From contig OY987251.1 of NCBI GenBank assembly GCA_963920765.1, positions 5,272,501 through 5,336,500 of the forward strand: 64,000 nt of DNA. The letters run 5' to 3'. The first letter of the stretch is position 1. Every line of letters starts with the position of its first letter. Under the pieces are notes generated by a model. The model was not told the origin of the DNA. It did not search any database and saw only the letters and a list, made by a program, of their open reading frames with translations. The DNA is from Ulota crispa. Taxonomy: Eukaryota; Streptophyta; Bryopsida; Orthotrichales; Orthotrichaceae. This document shows positions 32,713 through 44,025 of the stretch, one piece after another. A program made the position numbers and the translations under genes.

Positions 32713-33590
32713 GAGCATCTCTACATGTATGGCAAAACACCGTGTTAGGTTCACTTCCAAATGAAAAGAGTCAATTAATGTTTGGACTGGTCAAAATATT
32801 TTCTCTTGCATTGCAAAATTTGCATTTTCCTAGTGCTCAAAAACTCCTCTAAAAACTAATTATCTTTGATCAATTAAAAGTTGAGGAAGCAGTGATGGAG
32901 AATCTATCTACATTTTCAAACAAAAAGGCTTGTCATTGATTAACCCCTAAGCACCCAAGAGGTAAGGGCAAAACATATATGTATTATAAAATAATACTTA
33001 TGTAACTTTGATGAATTTTGCTTCAAAAGAGAAAACAAGAATCATGGTGTTTAGTAATTATCCATATAGTCAAACATTCAAAAAAAGTTTTAAATTTTTA
33101 TTTGATGAAGTTAGAAGCATTTACCATTTAATATTCACCAAAATTACAAATTTTATTCATAGATTTTAAAATTTGGTGTGCTTGGTTCAAAACATACATT
33201 ATATTGTAAACTTCAATAATGCAATCTTTTCCAAAGAGAGAACATCATTAGTTTCTTGAAATAGTAAATTTTATAACACTAACAAATATTGAAGTGTTTG
33301 TCCTTGAAAAATTCTCCTTGATGAAGTTTAACTTGGACTAACATGCTTCAAGTTGGGTTGAAAAGTAGACTTGATTTTCTAAAGGATTTTTTAATTTTTT
33401 TAAAAGTTTTTTTTCATTGCAGGCAATCCACAAAAATGGGTAGCGACCAAAAAATGGTCAATTGAGTGCTTAGGGGTTAAGCACTATTCTACCTAGTTGC
33501 ATGGGTGGAAGAAATATCATATCAACACAAAGAAATGAGAGGCACGGTGTTTCCCCATGATGCATTCCTAGAGGTTTGGTAGATATGCTC
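32713..33590. mobile_element. PIF/Harbinger-like MITE, copy 3, split by T14
   Basis: Left end GAGCATCTCTACATGTATGG, right end TTTGGTAGATATGCTC followed by TTA; the left flank is ATA. Of 878 bp, 537 bp plus one TTAA belong to T14, so the original element is about 337-341 bp. A decayed homologue without the T14 insertion lies at about 44745-44935 (GATAGAGAATACATCTAC, TTTTTCAAACAAGAAGGCTT). Confidence 0.68.
32940..33480. mobile_element. TTAA element T14 with empty-site evidence
   Basis: TTAA at 32940-32943 then CCCCTAAGCACCCAAG; right end GAGTGCTTAGGGG then TTAA at 33477-33480. The related sequence near 44806-44825 reads TCATTGGTTTAGCACTA where this locus reads TCATTGATTAA [element] TTAAGCACTA, so one TTAA/TTTA is present without the element and two with it. 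The 533-bp interior is single-copy and non-coding. Confidence 0.88.
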
Positions 33591-34277
33591 TTAAACCATT
33601 TCTACCCCAATAGCCAAGCTAAACTTTGCAACTCAGCACGCAACAAGGTGGAAGCACAATATGGTGGCAGGATGGTTCAAGTAGCAGGGTTGCTAAAGTG
33701 TGAGCAGGGAGCAATGAGCGTTGAGCGTTGAGTAGTGAGCATTGAGCGGTGGGCAGACTTTTCCTGAAAATTGAGAAATTGAAAATGATATTTTGGTGAT
33801 TTTCATACGTTTGTAAATATGCAAAAATGTCACTACATGAATAGAATTTTTGGATGATATTTAAAATTCATCCATTGATACAAACAAATGAAAAACAATA
33901 CTACATGGATGAAAATGAAATGGATGAATGTAGATGAAAATAGGACAAAAATTATGATGGAAATGCATTTAGGAAGATACATTACAACAAGAAAATCAAA
34001 GGAGACTACTCAAAACGAGAAAATACAAAATTTCATTGATACCCACTTTTTGAAAGAAAAAAAATCAAGTACAAGATTTCTTGCATTACTAACAATTTCA
34101 AGAAAAGAAAATCAAGAATAAATTTACATTGAACCTTTCATATATTATTTTTCTATTTTTGTTGTACTCTCAATTCAAAAGAATCCAAAATCCTTAATTT
34201 TTAATTTGCAATTTTGAACTCGTTCAAATTTTGAGGATACAAGTCTACAATAATAGTAGTGAAATAAATATTATAAC
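33591..34277. other. Unclassified DNA with a short GTTGAGC-type repeat
   Basis: Around 33705-33755 there are repeated variants of GAGCGTTGAGC and GAGCAATGAG; a reverse-complement relative lies near 40370-40420, so this may be the end of a dispersed element. A 77-codon frame at 33888-34121 is Lys/Glu/Thr-rich with no known domain. Confidence 0.45.
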
Positions 34278-34429
34278 CACTACAAAGGAAGTTGTCCAAA
34301 ATGACAAGAACATGTCCAAATCAACATGGTTGAATCTACAGAAATTGTCCAATTTGACAAGTTGTTTTGTCATTTTGAACACATTTAGTCAATTCAGACA
34401 TGTCAATTAGGATACAATTTCTTGTAGTA
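34278..34429. mobile_element. CACTA-type MITE, 152 bp
   Basis: Left end CACTACAAAGGAAGTTGTCC and right end GGATACAATTTCTTGTAGTA, an imperfect terminal repeat of the CACTA type. The last base of the canonical TAGTG is changed to A. The flanks AAC and AAT are a plausible decayed 3-bp duplication. Subterminal repeats of TTGTCCAAWWTGACAAG and its complement fill the interior. Confidence 0.68.
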
Positions 34430-35339
34430 AATTCCAATAAAAAGAAATTTGAATTTACATCTCAAATTCTACAATGAAAGTACAATTTTAATCACCACTT
34501 CAATACTTTTGAATATTGATATAATAATTCCAAAAATATATTGTAAAAAATTTCAAACAAATTTTGAACAAATATTTAATCAAAAAAAAAATTGGATGAA
34601 AAACCTCAAATTTGAATAAACTAGTAAAATCATTAGAAACACAAAATTCACTACAATTCTCTTCATTTAGTAATTTAGCAAATTAAAAATGCTAAGATAT
34701 TTTCTAATTCTTTATTATATATGAAGGATGTAGAAAAATTGAATAGTTTTTCATTGTGAATGATTATAAAATTTAAAAATTATTAATAAAAACGTAAATA
34801 TATTGCTAATTTGTAAAATCTTTGGAGACACATTGGGGCATTTGAAAACCCTAAGAAAACATTTGGCAAGGTCACAATACAATAAAATGAATAATAGATT
34901 AAAGTTGATGCGAATCAAACATCTTGAGGACTTCATAATGGTATAAAAAATGCTACCAATGCACTACTACGTATTGCCTTTCACTTCACAATTTTTAAAA
35001 ATGGCCCTATGTTAATCAAGATTGTCAAAATTACAATAATTGACCAATTTCTCCTTTCCTTTTTTCTTCTAAAGCTAGCTAAAATCTAAAACTCCACCAT
35101 TTACGTTTTGAATTTAATTTTTATTTAGAAGATAAAAACTAATGAAATAAAAGTTTTGTATGAGAACTTTCTTGACACTTCTCATTTTAGCTTTTTAGTA
35201 TGTGTTTCTCAATTTGAAAATGTTACAAACAAATTTAGGCATAAGACCAAGTTTAACACAAAAAGTAATCTAAAAAATTGCAATAAAAAAAGTGAAATCA
35301 ATTGGTCCAGAAACCTCTCCAAACTTGATCATTGATCTT
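34430..35339. other. AT-rich DNA with no recognised gene
   Basis: About 0.9 kb of AT-rich sequence. No transposon ends, no frame longer than about 60 codons, no RNA gene seen. Confidence 0.55.
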
Positions 35340-35672
35340 TGTAGTAATTATTTGAAGAGAGTTTTATTTCAACAATTATTATTTTGACAATTACATGCTA
35401 AGGTAAATTGTATAGAATCTTAAATAATATTGATTTTCATATGCATTTGCAACACAAAACATTTTGAAACAAGCACGTTTAGAGCAACCTTTATTGTTTT
35501 GCAAAATAGAGTAGTGGCCTCTAGAGACCAACTCGGAACCTGGATTGGGTATATGGGGGTTCAACTAATTTGTGTTTTGAACAAAGTTCCATTTTCATTG
35601 GCTAAACAAGCACCTTTTTATTTATTTGTTTATTTTATTTTTCATTTAAATTCTTTTTCTTGCTTTTTACAA

Positions 35673-36285
35673 ATTTGGTTGGTGTGTCGCAAGACCCTAT
35701 TTGGAACCCGAGAGCCCTATTTGTGCTTGTCACGGGTTTTGTAAAGGGCTCTTCAGATTCCAAAGACCCCTCATTAACAAGATATGTACTTTTTTTTTCC
35801 TAATTTTTTCTTAGGATTTTCACCAATTTTTTTGTTTTTGTTTTTTTTACAGATTGGTTGGTGTGACTTAGGACCCTCTTTGGAACCCAAGAGCCCTTTA
35901 TGTGCTTGTCACAGTTTTGTAAAGGGCTCTTTGGATTCCAAAGAGCCCTCATTTACAAGTTATGAACTTTTTTTTTTTCCAAATTTTCTTAAGTTATTCA
36001 CCAATTTTTTCTTTTTTCTTAATTTTACAGATTGAACAGTGTGACTTAGGACCCTCTTTGGATCCCAGAAGCCCTATTTGTACTTGTCACAATTATTTAA
36101 AGGGCTCTTTGGATTCCGCAGAGCCCTCATTCACAAGTTATGTACTATTTTTTTTCCCCAAATTTTCTTAAGATTTTTCACAAGTTGTTTTTGTTTTTGT
36201 TTCTTTTACGGATTGGTTGGTGTGACTTAGGCTCTTTGGACCAAGAGCCCTTTTTGTGCTTGTCACAATTTTGTAAATGAGTCAT
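35673..36285 (+). repeat. About 180-bp tandem repeat in the left arm
   Basis: Units start at about 35673, 35853, 36031 and 36212 (last one partial), each opening with a variant of ATTGGTTGGTGTGACTTAGG and containing AAGAGCCCT, TGCTTGTCAC, GTAAAGGGCTCTTTGGATTC and a T-rich tract of about 60 bases. The right arm repeats them in reverse at 37317-37730. Similar frames recur in each unit with no known domain. Confidence 0.85.
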
Positions 36286-36590
36286 AAAATTTGTTGAAAT
36301 TGCACAATGTATGAAATCTCAAGAACAATTAGTGTTTTTATTAAGAAACTTAGTTATATATGCTACATTTGATAAATTTGAATTGCTTAATTCAACATAA
36401 TGATTGTATGGACTTGGCAACAATGCAACAAATTTGGCACTTATGGTTATAGAAAGGTCATTTAAGTTGATTTTAGCCCCAATTTATCATATATAACTAA
36501 GTTTCTCTATAAGAACACTAATTATTCTTTAGGTTTCATGCATTGTCCAATTTTTACAAATTTTATGACTCCTTTACATAATTGTGAAAG
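36064..36590 (+). repeat. 527-bp segment identical to 36791-37317
   Basis: From CCCAGAAGCCCTATTTGTAC to ATAATTGTGAAAG the sequence is the same, as far as I can read, as the first 527 bases after the N gap. It is the last sequence before the gap, so it looks like an unmerged contig overlap. Confidence 0.85.
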
Positions 36591-36790
36591 NNNNNNNNNN
36601 NNNNNNNNNNNNNNNNNNNNNNNNNNNNNNNNNNNNNNNNNNNNNNNNNNNNNNNNNNNNNNNNNNNNNNNNNNNNNNNNNNNNNNNNNNNNNNNNNNNN
36701 NNNNNNNNNNNNNNNNNNNNNNNNNNNNNNNNNNNNNNNNNNNNNNNNNNNNNNNNNNNNNNNNNNNNNNNNNNNNNNNNNNNNNNNNNN
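36591..36790. other. Assembly gap of exactly 200 N
   Basis: A run of 200 N, a conventional placeholder length. It sits between two identical 527-bp segments inside a palindrome, so the true gap is probably nil. Confidence 0.95.
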
Positions 36791-37317
36791 CCCAGAAGCC
36801 CTATTTGTACTTGTCACAATTATTTAAAGGGCTCTTTGGATTCCGCAGAGCCCTCATTCACAAGTTATGTACTATTTTTTTTCCCCAAATTTTCTTAAGA
36901 TTTTTCACAAGTTGTTTTTGTTTTTGTTTCTTTTACGGATTGGTTGGTGTGACTTAGGCTCTTTGGACCAAGAGCCCTTTTTGTGCTTGTCACAATTTTG
37001 TAAATGAGTCATAAAATTTGTTGAAATTGCACAATGTATGAAATCTCAAGAACAATTAGTGTTTTTATTAAGAAACTTAGTTATATATGCTACATTTGAT
37101 AAATTTGAATTGCTTAATTCAACATAATGATTGTATGGACTTGGCAACAATGCAACAAATTTGGCACTTATGGTTATAGAAAGGTCATTTAAGTTGATTT
37201 TAGCCCCAATTTATCATATATAACTAAGTTTCTCTATAAGAACACTAATTATTCTTTAGGTTTCATGCATTGTCCAATTTTTACAAATTTTATGACTCCT
37301 TTACATAATTGTGAAAG
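36791..37317 (+). repeat. Second copy of the 527-bp segment after the gap
   Basis: Starts immediately after the last N with CCCAGAAGCCC and runs through the inner foldback to GTGAAAG, then continues into the right arm with GCACAAATAGGGCTC. See 36064-36590. Confidence 0.85.
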
Positions 37318-38061
37318 GCACAAATAGGGCTCTTGGTTCCAAAGAGGGTCCTAAGTCACATTGTTCAATCTGTAAAATTAAAAAAAAAGAAAAAATTGGT
37401 GAATAACTTAAGAAAATTTGGAAAAAAAAAAAGTTCATAACTTGTAAATGAGGGCTCTTTGGAATCCAAAGAGCCCTTTACAAAACTGTGACAAGCACAT
37501 AAAGGGCTCTTGGGTTCCAAAGAGGGTCCTAAGTCACACCAACCAATCTGTAAAAAAAACAAAAACAAAAAAATTGGTGAAAATCCTAAGAAAAAATTAG
37601 GAAAAAAAAAGTACATATCTTGTTAATGAGGGGTCTTTGGAATCTGAAGAGCCCTTTACAAAACCCGTGACAAGCACAAATAGGGCTCTCGGGTTCCAAA
37701 TAGGGTCTTGCAACACACCAACCAAATTTGTAAAAAGCAAGAAAAAGAATTTAAATGAAAAATAAAATAAACAAATAAATAAAAAGGTGCTTGTTTAGCC
37801 AATGAAAATGGAACTTTGTTCAAAACACAAATTAGTTGAACCCCCATATACCCAATCCAGGTTCCGAGTTGGTCTCTAGAGGCCACTACTCTATTTTGCA
37901 AAACAATAAAGGTTGCTCTGAACGTGCTTGTTTCAAAATGTTTTGTGTTGCAAATGCATATGAAAATCAATATTATTTAAGATTCTATACAATTTACCTT
38001 AGCATGTAATTGTCAAAATAATAATTGTTGAAATAAAACTCTCTTCAAATAATTACTACAA

Positions 38062-38600
38062 TGGTCAAGCTTGGCTTCTTTGACATTTAGTAAATTAAGA
38101 GACTTTAATGTGAACATTATTAACTTAAGGTGTTGTAGAAAGTTATAACATAAACATTAATGGTTAGAACTCTATCTAGGTTCCAAGTTGCCTTTATTAT
38201 GTGGATTCTTTAGCTTGTAAAAAATTAGTTTAGTAGAACTAAGAATCAATCTAACTTGTAATAGAGTTCTAGGATACTATTTTGTTGTTTAGAAATGAGT
38301 TGTAAAATCCACCTAAAGTAAGAAGCTCAAAATTCAATTGAGCATTTCAAATTGTTCATATAGAATTGCCAAAAATAATATAGAGAGTTTTTAAAATGAA
38401 TCATGATTTCTATGGTGCTAAATTGTCATTGCATATGCAAGGTTTTAGAGATTTAAGAAAGTGACAATTAAGGACTATTGTTCATTGGGATAATTGGTCA
38501 TAGTTGTACATAGAGTGAACTAGCATTTTGCATGGTATTAAATTATACTCATATTAGATTGCAAAGGAGCTTTGATTGCATAGTCACATCATAATATCAA

Positions 38601-38661
<61 letters not shown>

Positions 38662-39618
38662 ACAAAGCACCAATTGTTGCAAATCAATAATGTTTTTTGA
38701 ATTGTTTTTTTTAATGTACATAAGTAGTAATAGTTATTGCTCTGTATTATTATTTTTGTCAAGGAATACCAAAATCACATTTGGAGTAATCAATTGACCA
38801 TATACTTACTCAAATAAATTTATCTTGTAGACCCAAGCTTTTTTAGATTTGTAGGAGGCTTAATATGCATTGTTATTAAGGTTGTTAGTTTAACTGTTTT
38901 GTCTTTTATGAATTGCAATTTTGTCTTTCTGTGACCTATTAGATTTAAAAATGGATGACTTTTTTGTGTCACAGAATTTGTAAGCATGAGTTTTTATGGT
39001 TAAAGCCTCAATTGAGTTTGTAGAGGTTGTCATTGTATCATATCTATATTTACTAATTCAACTTTTAAGTCTTTGAAAGATCTCATGACAACTCCCTTGA
39101 TACCTCTTTGGTTCCAAAGAGAGGGTTTCATATGTGCCAACAAATTTGTAAATGTGAGTTTATCATAGCCCGCAGCCTTCTCAAAATTCAAAGAGGCTAT
39201 CTAAAATTCAGAATTTTGCATATACATCTAGTTGTTTAGCCGTTGACAGTTCACATGGCAGCTTATGTGAGACCTTATTGGTTCTGAAGAGGAAGTTTGT
39301 ACTGTGCAAGTGAATTTGTAAATGTTAGTATATCAGAGCTTGAAGTCTCTTTGGAAGCTGAAGAGGTTATCTTAATTTCATATTTTTGCACGTCATTTCT
39401 TTTTGTATCCAAAATTCGCGTCATAATCTCATTCATGGGATGATACTTGGATGGATGATTGGATGAATGTTTTTGATTATGGATGATTGAATTTTTTTTT
39501 TGTTCATAAAAGCTCTCTTCTTCCAATTTTATTTAATAATCTTTCCACTTCAATAGTTCATCCATTATTGTTTTTTAACCCAAATTCACTTAATAATGCT
39601 CTAAAATATATTATTTTT
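38062..39618. other. Unclassified AT-rich DNA with a (TA)n(CA)n microsatellite
   Basis: No gene recognised. TA repeats run from about 38607 to 38647, followed by CA repeats to about 38662. A weakly repeated theme (TTTGGTTCCAAAGAG, TTCTGAAGAGG, AGCTGAAGAGG) at 39110-39370 recalls the units of the neighbouring palindrome. Confidence 0.5.
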
Positions 39619-40333
39619 AGGGTGATTGCAAGAATGACCTGTACTACATTCTGGCCCCCTCACCTTGTGCAGCTTGTCTTTTGCTTGTAACTTTTGCAAA
39701 AGAGGTCATATTGACTTGTCCTTTTAGAGTAACGTGAACATGCAAGTTATTGACGTTTAATGATTTTTTGGTGTTTTTTAAAACTGTTTTGCTATTTTTA
39801 AATAGCCCCCAAATAGGTGTCTACCTTGGCCATTATGGGGGTTTTTAGTACTATTTTGGGTCCAAAAAAGCTTTTCTAGGGTTATAAATCAGGGATGTTG
39901 TTTATGGAGCATGCTTAAACGCATTTATTAAAGGGTTTTGCAAAATTATAAATTCCATGGCATCTACATTGTCTCAAAGTGGGCATCCTATCTCCTTTCA
40001 TTGGCAAAATACAAAGAAATTCCTCAGCAAAGCAATTGTACCATGTGAATGTGTTTAATGGATTTTCAAATGGCCAATTTATTTTATTTTATTGAATGAT
40101 TTCACTATTTTCTAAAAAGCAAGAAAGAAATTGGCTTTTTAAGGTGATTTTGTTTTGCGCATAACTTTTAGAATAAAAAATTTCTAGGTCTGACTTTTCA
40201 CGAGTATGCTACTTTAAGTGCTTTACAAATTGTCCATATTTTATTTTATTCCAAAAACTCGGTAGTACTATTAGTACTACCAGGACTAAGGGTGTTTGAG
40301 ACAAAATAGAAAGGTCATTCTTGCAACTACCCT
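39619..40333. mobile_element. TIR element P, 715 bp
   Basis: Left end AGGGTGATTGCAAGAATGACC and right end GGTCATTCTTGCAACTACCC, a terminal inverted repeat of about 20 bp. TTTA lies just outside or overlapping each end, so the duplication is ambiguous. A 67-codon frame spans the left end and is not a gene. Class unknown; single copy here. Confidence 0.65.
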
Positions 40334-41150
40334 TTAGTAAGACGTGAATTTTCACTGCTCAAATCCAACTGCCCTCTCCTCAACGCTCATTGCTCACTGC
40401 TTACACTCTAGCATCGTTGGCTCATGTAGTCGACCCTTTTTATAGCGTCACGTCACTATTCTGCCAGTATAGTTGCCTTCCGCCATTGGAGGCTTCCAAA
40501 GTTATTGCAACTTGCTGTACGGTAGTCACAATTGTGTCATGTGTCAATTCACGACTAGTTCCTTTAACTCCTTGAGATTGCTAAACCGCATACATGAGTA
40601 TTAATGAGCCACATGTCAAGAAATCATTAGCTTTTAGCCACATTGTTTCCTCTCCTTTCTTGCCATTGGAAAGGGAAATGTTGAGGCTACAAACCTTTGG
40701 CTAGCAACCCACCTCCCAACCTAGTGCACAGTGGAGGAGGTTAGGGTCACCTCACATGCCTAGCCGACGTCATAGGCCAAGCCAATGAGCTCGGGTGGAG
40801 ATGTTTACCCATTTACGTTGATGTAAACACACCATACATATTTTGTAAGGCTCTTTATGACCAAAGTGGGTCAAGACAATTGGAATCTTTTTCACAACAC
40901 AAAAAATGAATGCATCGAAATTTTAAAATAGGAGCTCAAAGATAAAGGAGTTATTATTTTGGGATTCAATGCTTGGAAGATGCTTTTGTGTCTTGCCATG
41001 CAAGCATGTGGAGTCTAACACATGGCTCTAGCCTTTCATTTTCTAGGACAAAATAGGCAAATTAGTTAACTTGTATCTCTCAATTTTGAAACAAATTAGA
41101 AAACAAGCGCGTTGAGAAAGAAAAAGGTCATGGTAAGTGCCCATCTTAGG
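40334..41150. other. Unclassified DNA, slightly GC-richer
   Basis: Contains a reverse relative of the GTTGAGC-type repeat of 33705-33755 at about 40370-40420. GGGTGGAGATGTTTA near 40795 resembles a Harbinger right end without an identified left end. No coding domain in the 61-codon frame at 40390-40575. Confidence 0.45.
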
Positions 41151-41306
41151 GCGTCCTTCCATGCTAGCCCAGTGGTTGGTGAAGGCAAAAATAGCCCACT
41201 GATAATTGGTCAAATCGATTTTTAGAAAAATCAAAACCTAATCTGATCGATTATTGGTCGGTTATTTTTGCCTTCACTGCCCATTGGGTTGGCATGGAAG
41301 GATGCC
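41151..41306. repeat. 156-bp foldback
   Basis: Left arm GCGTCCTTCCATGCTAGCCC and GAAGGCAAAAATAGCC; right arm returns with GGCATGGAAGGATGCC. Arms are about 62 bp with several mismatches around a loop containing AATCAAAACCTAATCTGATC. Non-coding. Confidence 0.7.
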
Positions 41307-41554
41307 TTTAATAGTCCAATTTGACATGGTTGCCCAAATATCTAGCATTGGTGTGCATACAAAGGAGTTTTGCAACATGACTAGGAGCATGATGGCCCAA
41401 CTCTATTAGAAAACTCCGTCCAAAACAACAGAAAACCAACAGTTTCTTGTTGTTTTGGGCACTTGCCCACGCTAATTGATTAATTTAACAGAATTCTGTA
41501 AAAAACTAAATACGTTTTGTTGATTTGGACACCATTATCTAAATCAACAGAAAT

Positions 41555-42010
41555 TTTGGAATCTTTGAAAATCTTTTGGGAATCTTTTTGGAATATTTGA
41601 GAATCTTTGAGAATCTTTGAGAATCTTTTCAAGATTTTAGAATCTTTGAGAATCTTTTAGGAATCTTTGAGAATCTTTTAGGAATCTTTGAGAATCTTTG
41701 GAAATCTTTTCAAGTTCTTTAGAATCTTTGAGAATATTTGAGAACAGTTGAGAATCTTTGAGAAAATCTTTTGGAAATCTTTGAGAATCTTTGAGAATCT
41801 TCTTGAAATCTTGGAGAATCTTTTAGGAATCTTCAAGAATCTTTGAGAATCTTTGAGAATAGTTTGGAATACTTGAGAATCTTTGGAAATGTTTTAGGAA
41901 TTTTAACTTTTCTTGAGAATTTTTGAAAATCTTTACAAATCTTCTTGGAATCTTCTTAGAAGCTTTGAGAAGCTTTGAGAATCTTCAACAACCTTTGTAG
42001 AATTTTTGAG
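41555..42010 (+). repeat. 10-bp tandem array, GAATCTTTGA
   Basis: Variants of GAATCTTTGA, with interspersed GAATCTTTTAG and GAAATCTTTTCAAG, fill about 450 bp. The array decays towards 42200 (GAATCTTTTTGGAATC). It begins just inside the left subterminal region of the CACTA-like element. Confidence 0.9.
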
Positions 42011-42972
42011 AATCTTTATGAAATTTGTTAAAATACTTCAAAATATTTACAAAAATAGAGTCTTTTAGACTAAATTAGAGTCCTTTTGGAATCTTTTTGG
42101 AATTCATCAAAATACATTAAAATGTTTTTTAATAAAAAAACTATTAGAATAGTCTAGGTTTGTTTTTGAAATCTTTTTGGAATCTTTTTGGACTTTATTA
42201 AACTGTTTTGAAGTTTTAAAAATAAAAGAATTTTTCAAAAAAATTGGAATCTTTTAGAATTTTAAGTGTACATTGACTGGTTTTATTTTCTTTATTTTTC
42301 ACAATTTGGTTAGATTTAAAATTAGCAGCCTTTAAAATCAAGTAAAAACATGACCATAACAACAAAAAATCAACAATTTTTTGTTGATCTGGACACTTTT
42401 AAACACAACTTCACTAATTCAACAAAATTTTATATAAAAAGTACGACATTTTGTTGTTTTAAATACCACAATTTCTTTACAAAAAAGATAAAAGGTGCTC
42501 TTCAATTCTTTGAAAAAATCATATATGTCCCTCAAAGATTAAAAGTACAAAAAATATCTTTCCTTTTTGTATAAATATCAACTATGCTTCTAATATATTG
42601 GGAAAATATTAAAAATGCTCCTCAACTATTTTAAATTATTAATATCTTTGTATTGTATGATAACCAAGTGTATAGTTTAATGCATGTTCTTACAAAACAC
42701 CAAAGGTGATTTTTACATTTCAAATAAAATGAGGTTATATTTAACATTTCAAAATAGAAGAGCTTTTTTATTATTTTTCCAAAATAATAGGAGTATAATT
42801 GATACTCCTACAACAAATAAGGAATGTTTTTTATGTTTCAAATATATTTGGCGTAAACTTGATATTTTGAAAGACTTAAATGGTACTTTTAGTATTTTTC
42901 CTTCTATTACTAACCAAATGAATTTAAAAAAAAAAAAATCATATAAAATATTTTTATAAGCTTTAAAAGATA

Positions 42973-43363
42973 GGAATTGATATGTGTACCACACCCTTCC
43001 AATTACTATACCACACCCCAAGGTAAATGTTAGATTTCTACTATCAAAAAGCTAAATTTGAGAAATTTGAATTCAGATTTGGACGTAGAGACCATGGTAT
43101 TGTCTAGAACCATTAAAAAAGTTGCAGTTCAACAACATCCAATGAAAAAGTTTAGTTAGGGAGAGAATTGTTACTTTTACTTTTGTTTGTAAAAAAAGAT
43201 AAGCTTTTTCATTAGTTGTTGTTGAATTGCAACTTTTTTTATGGTCCTAGATAATATCATGGTCTCTAAGTCCAAATTTGAATTCAAATTTTCAAACTCA
43301 AATTTTTGATGGTAGAAATTTAGAATTTACCCCTGGAGTGTGGTACAGTAGTTCAAAGGGTGT
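42973..43363. mobile_element. Foldback MITE family H, copy 3, right end truncated
   Basis: Begins GGAATTGATATGTGTACCAC, shares TTCTACTATCAAAAAGCTAA and AGTTCAACAACATCCAATGA with copy 1, and folds back around 43180. The right end stops at CAAAGGGTGT before the final ATATCAATTCC. Nested in the CACTA-like element. Confidence 0.78.
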
Positions 43364-43865
43364 CCCTTAAAAAATATCCAAAACTATTCAAAAGTTTATA
43401 GAATTTTGATTTTATAATTGCAAGGTTTTATTTCCGTAACTTTTCACAATTTTATGTTATTTAAAACTATCAAACTATGGAGGCTATTTTAATAGAATAA
43501 GGTTTTATTTTACAAATACATTAGCACTAAAAAATATTTAAAAATGAATCCAACCTTCACCTGCAGCAATCCTTTTGAGATTTTTGAATTCCAATAAAAG
43601 TTTATAAACAAAATCAAAAGGATGAAAATAAACAATTTTTTTAAAATTTTTGAACACCTTCTCTGATTTTAGCTCATAACTTTTGATAAAAAGATTGAAA
43701 TCCAAATAAACTATTGGAGGTGAAAGTAAAATACATTTACCAACTTTTCTTAATTCTAAGTTTTTCGAAGAAAAGTCCTTTAATAGGCCAAAATAACCTC
43801 CAAAGTCTATTGACTTACCAAAAACATGAACATTTAATGTATAAATAGAATCATGATTCTATAGT

Positions 43866-44025
43866 GCACATGTGTGGGTGCATGTGTTCTAGTGGTTGTG
43901 AGTGATGTAGTAGTCTTGTGGTGCGTGAGCCCGGAGGTGGGGGGTTTGAACTCCATTGTTAGTCATTCTTGGCAACAGCCTTGCTTGGGGCCGTGGCCGT
44001 TGGATAGCGCCCAGTCCCTAACAAA
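43866..44025 (+). mobile_element. Probable tRNA-derived SINE
   Basis: Contains an A-box-like TAGTGGTTGTGAG near 43890 and a B-box match GGTTTGAACTCC at 43943-43954, about 45 bases apart, as in a pol III internal promoter. It is markedly GC-richer than its host CACTA-like element and is followed by a non-tRNA tail (CTTGGGGCCGTGGCC, ATAGCGCCC). The cloverleaf is not intact, so it is not a tRNA gene. Target duplication not identified. Confidence 0.5.

Larger units (their letters stand above)
35340..38061. repeat. Large near-perfect palindrome containing the N gap
   Basis: The left arm starts TTGTAGTAATTATTTGAAGA at about 35340 and the right arm ends with its complement at about 38061. Over the first 700 bases the arms differ at only a few positions (for example TTTAGAGC against GCTCTGAA). 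The arms hold about 180-bp tandem units. The middle contains an inner foldback (AAACTTAGTTATATATG and its complement). Mirror frames at 35430-35744 and 37656-37970 are a result of the symmetry. Confidence 0.88.

Noticed and set aside
36538-36957. Frames of 84-139 codons across the N gap
   Set aside because: They consist mainly of undetermined residues; the gap itself is probably an artefact.
43890-43960. tRNA gene
   Set aside because: Only the A-box and B-box-like motifs are present; no acceptor stem or anticodon arm can be folded, so a SINE is a better reading.
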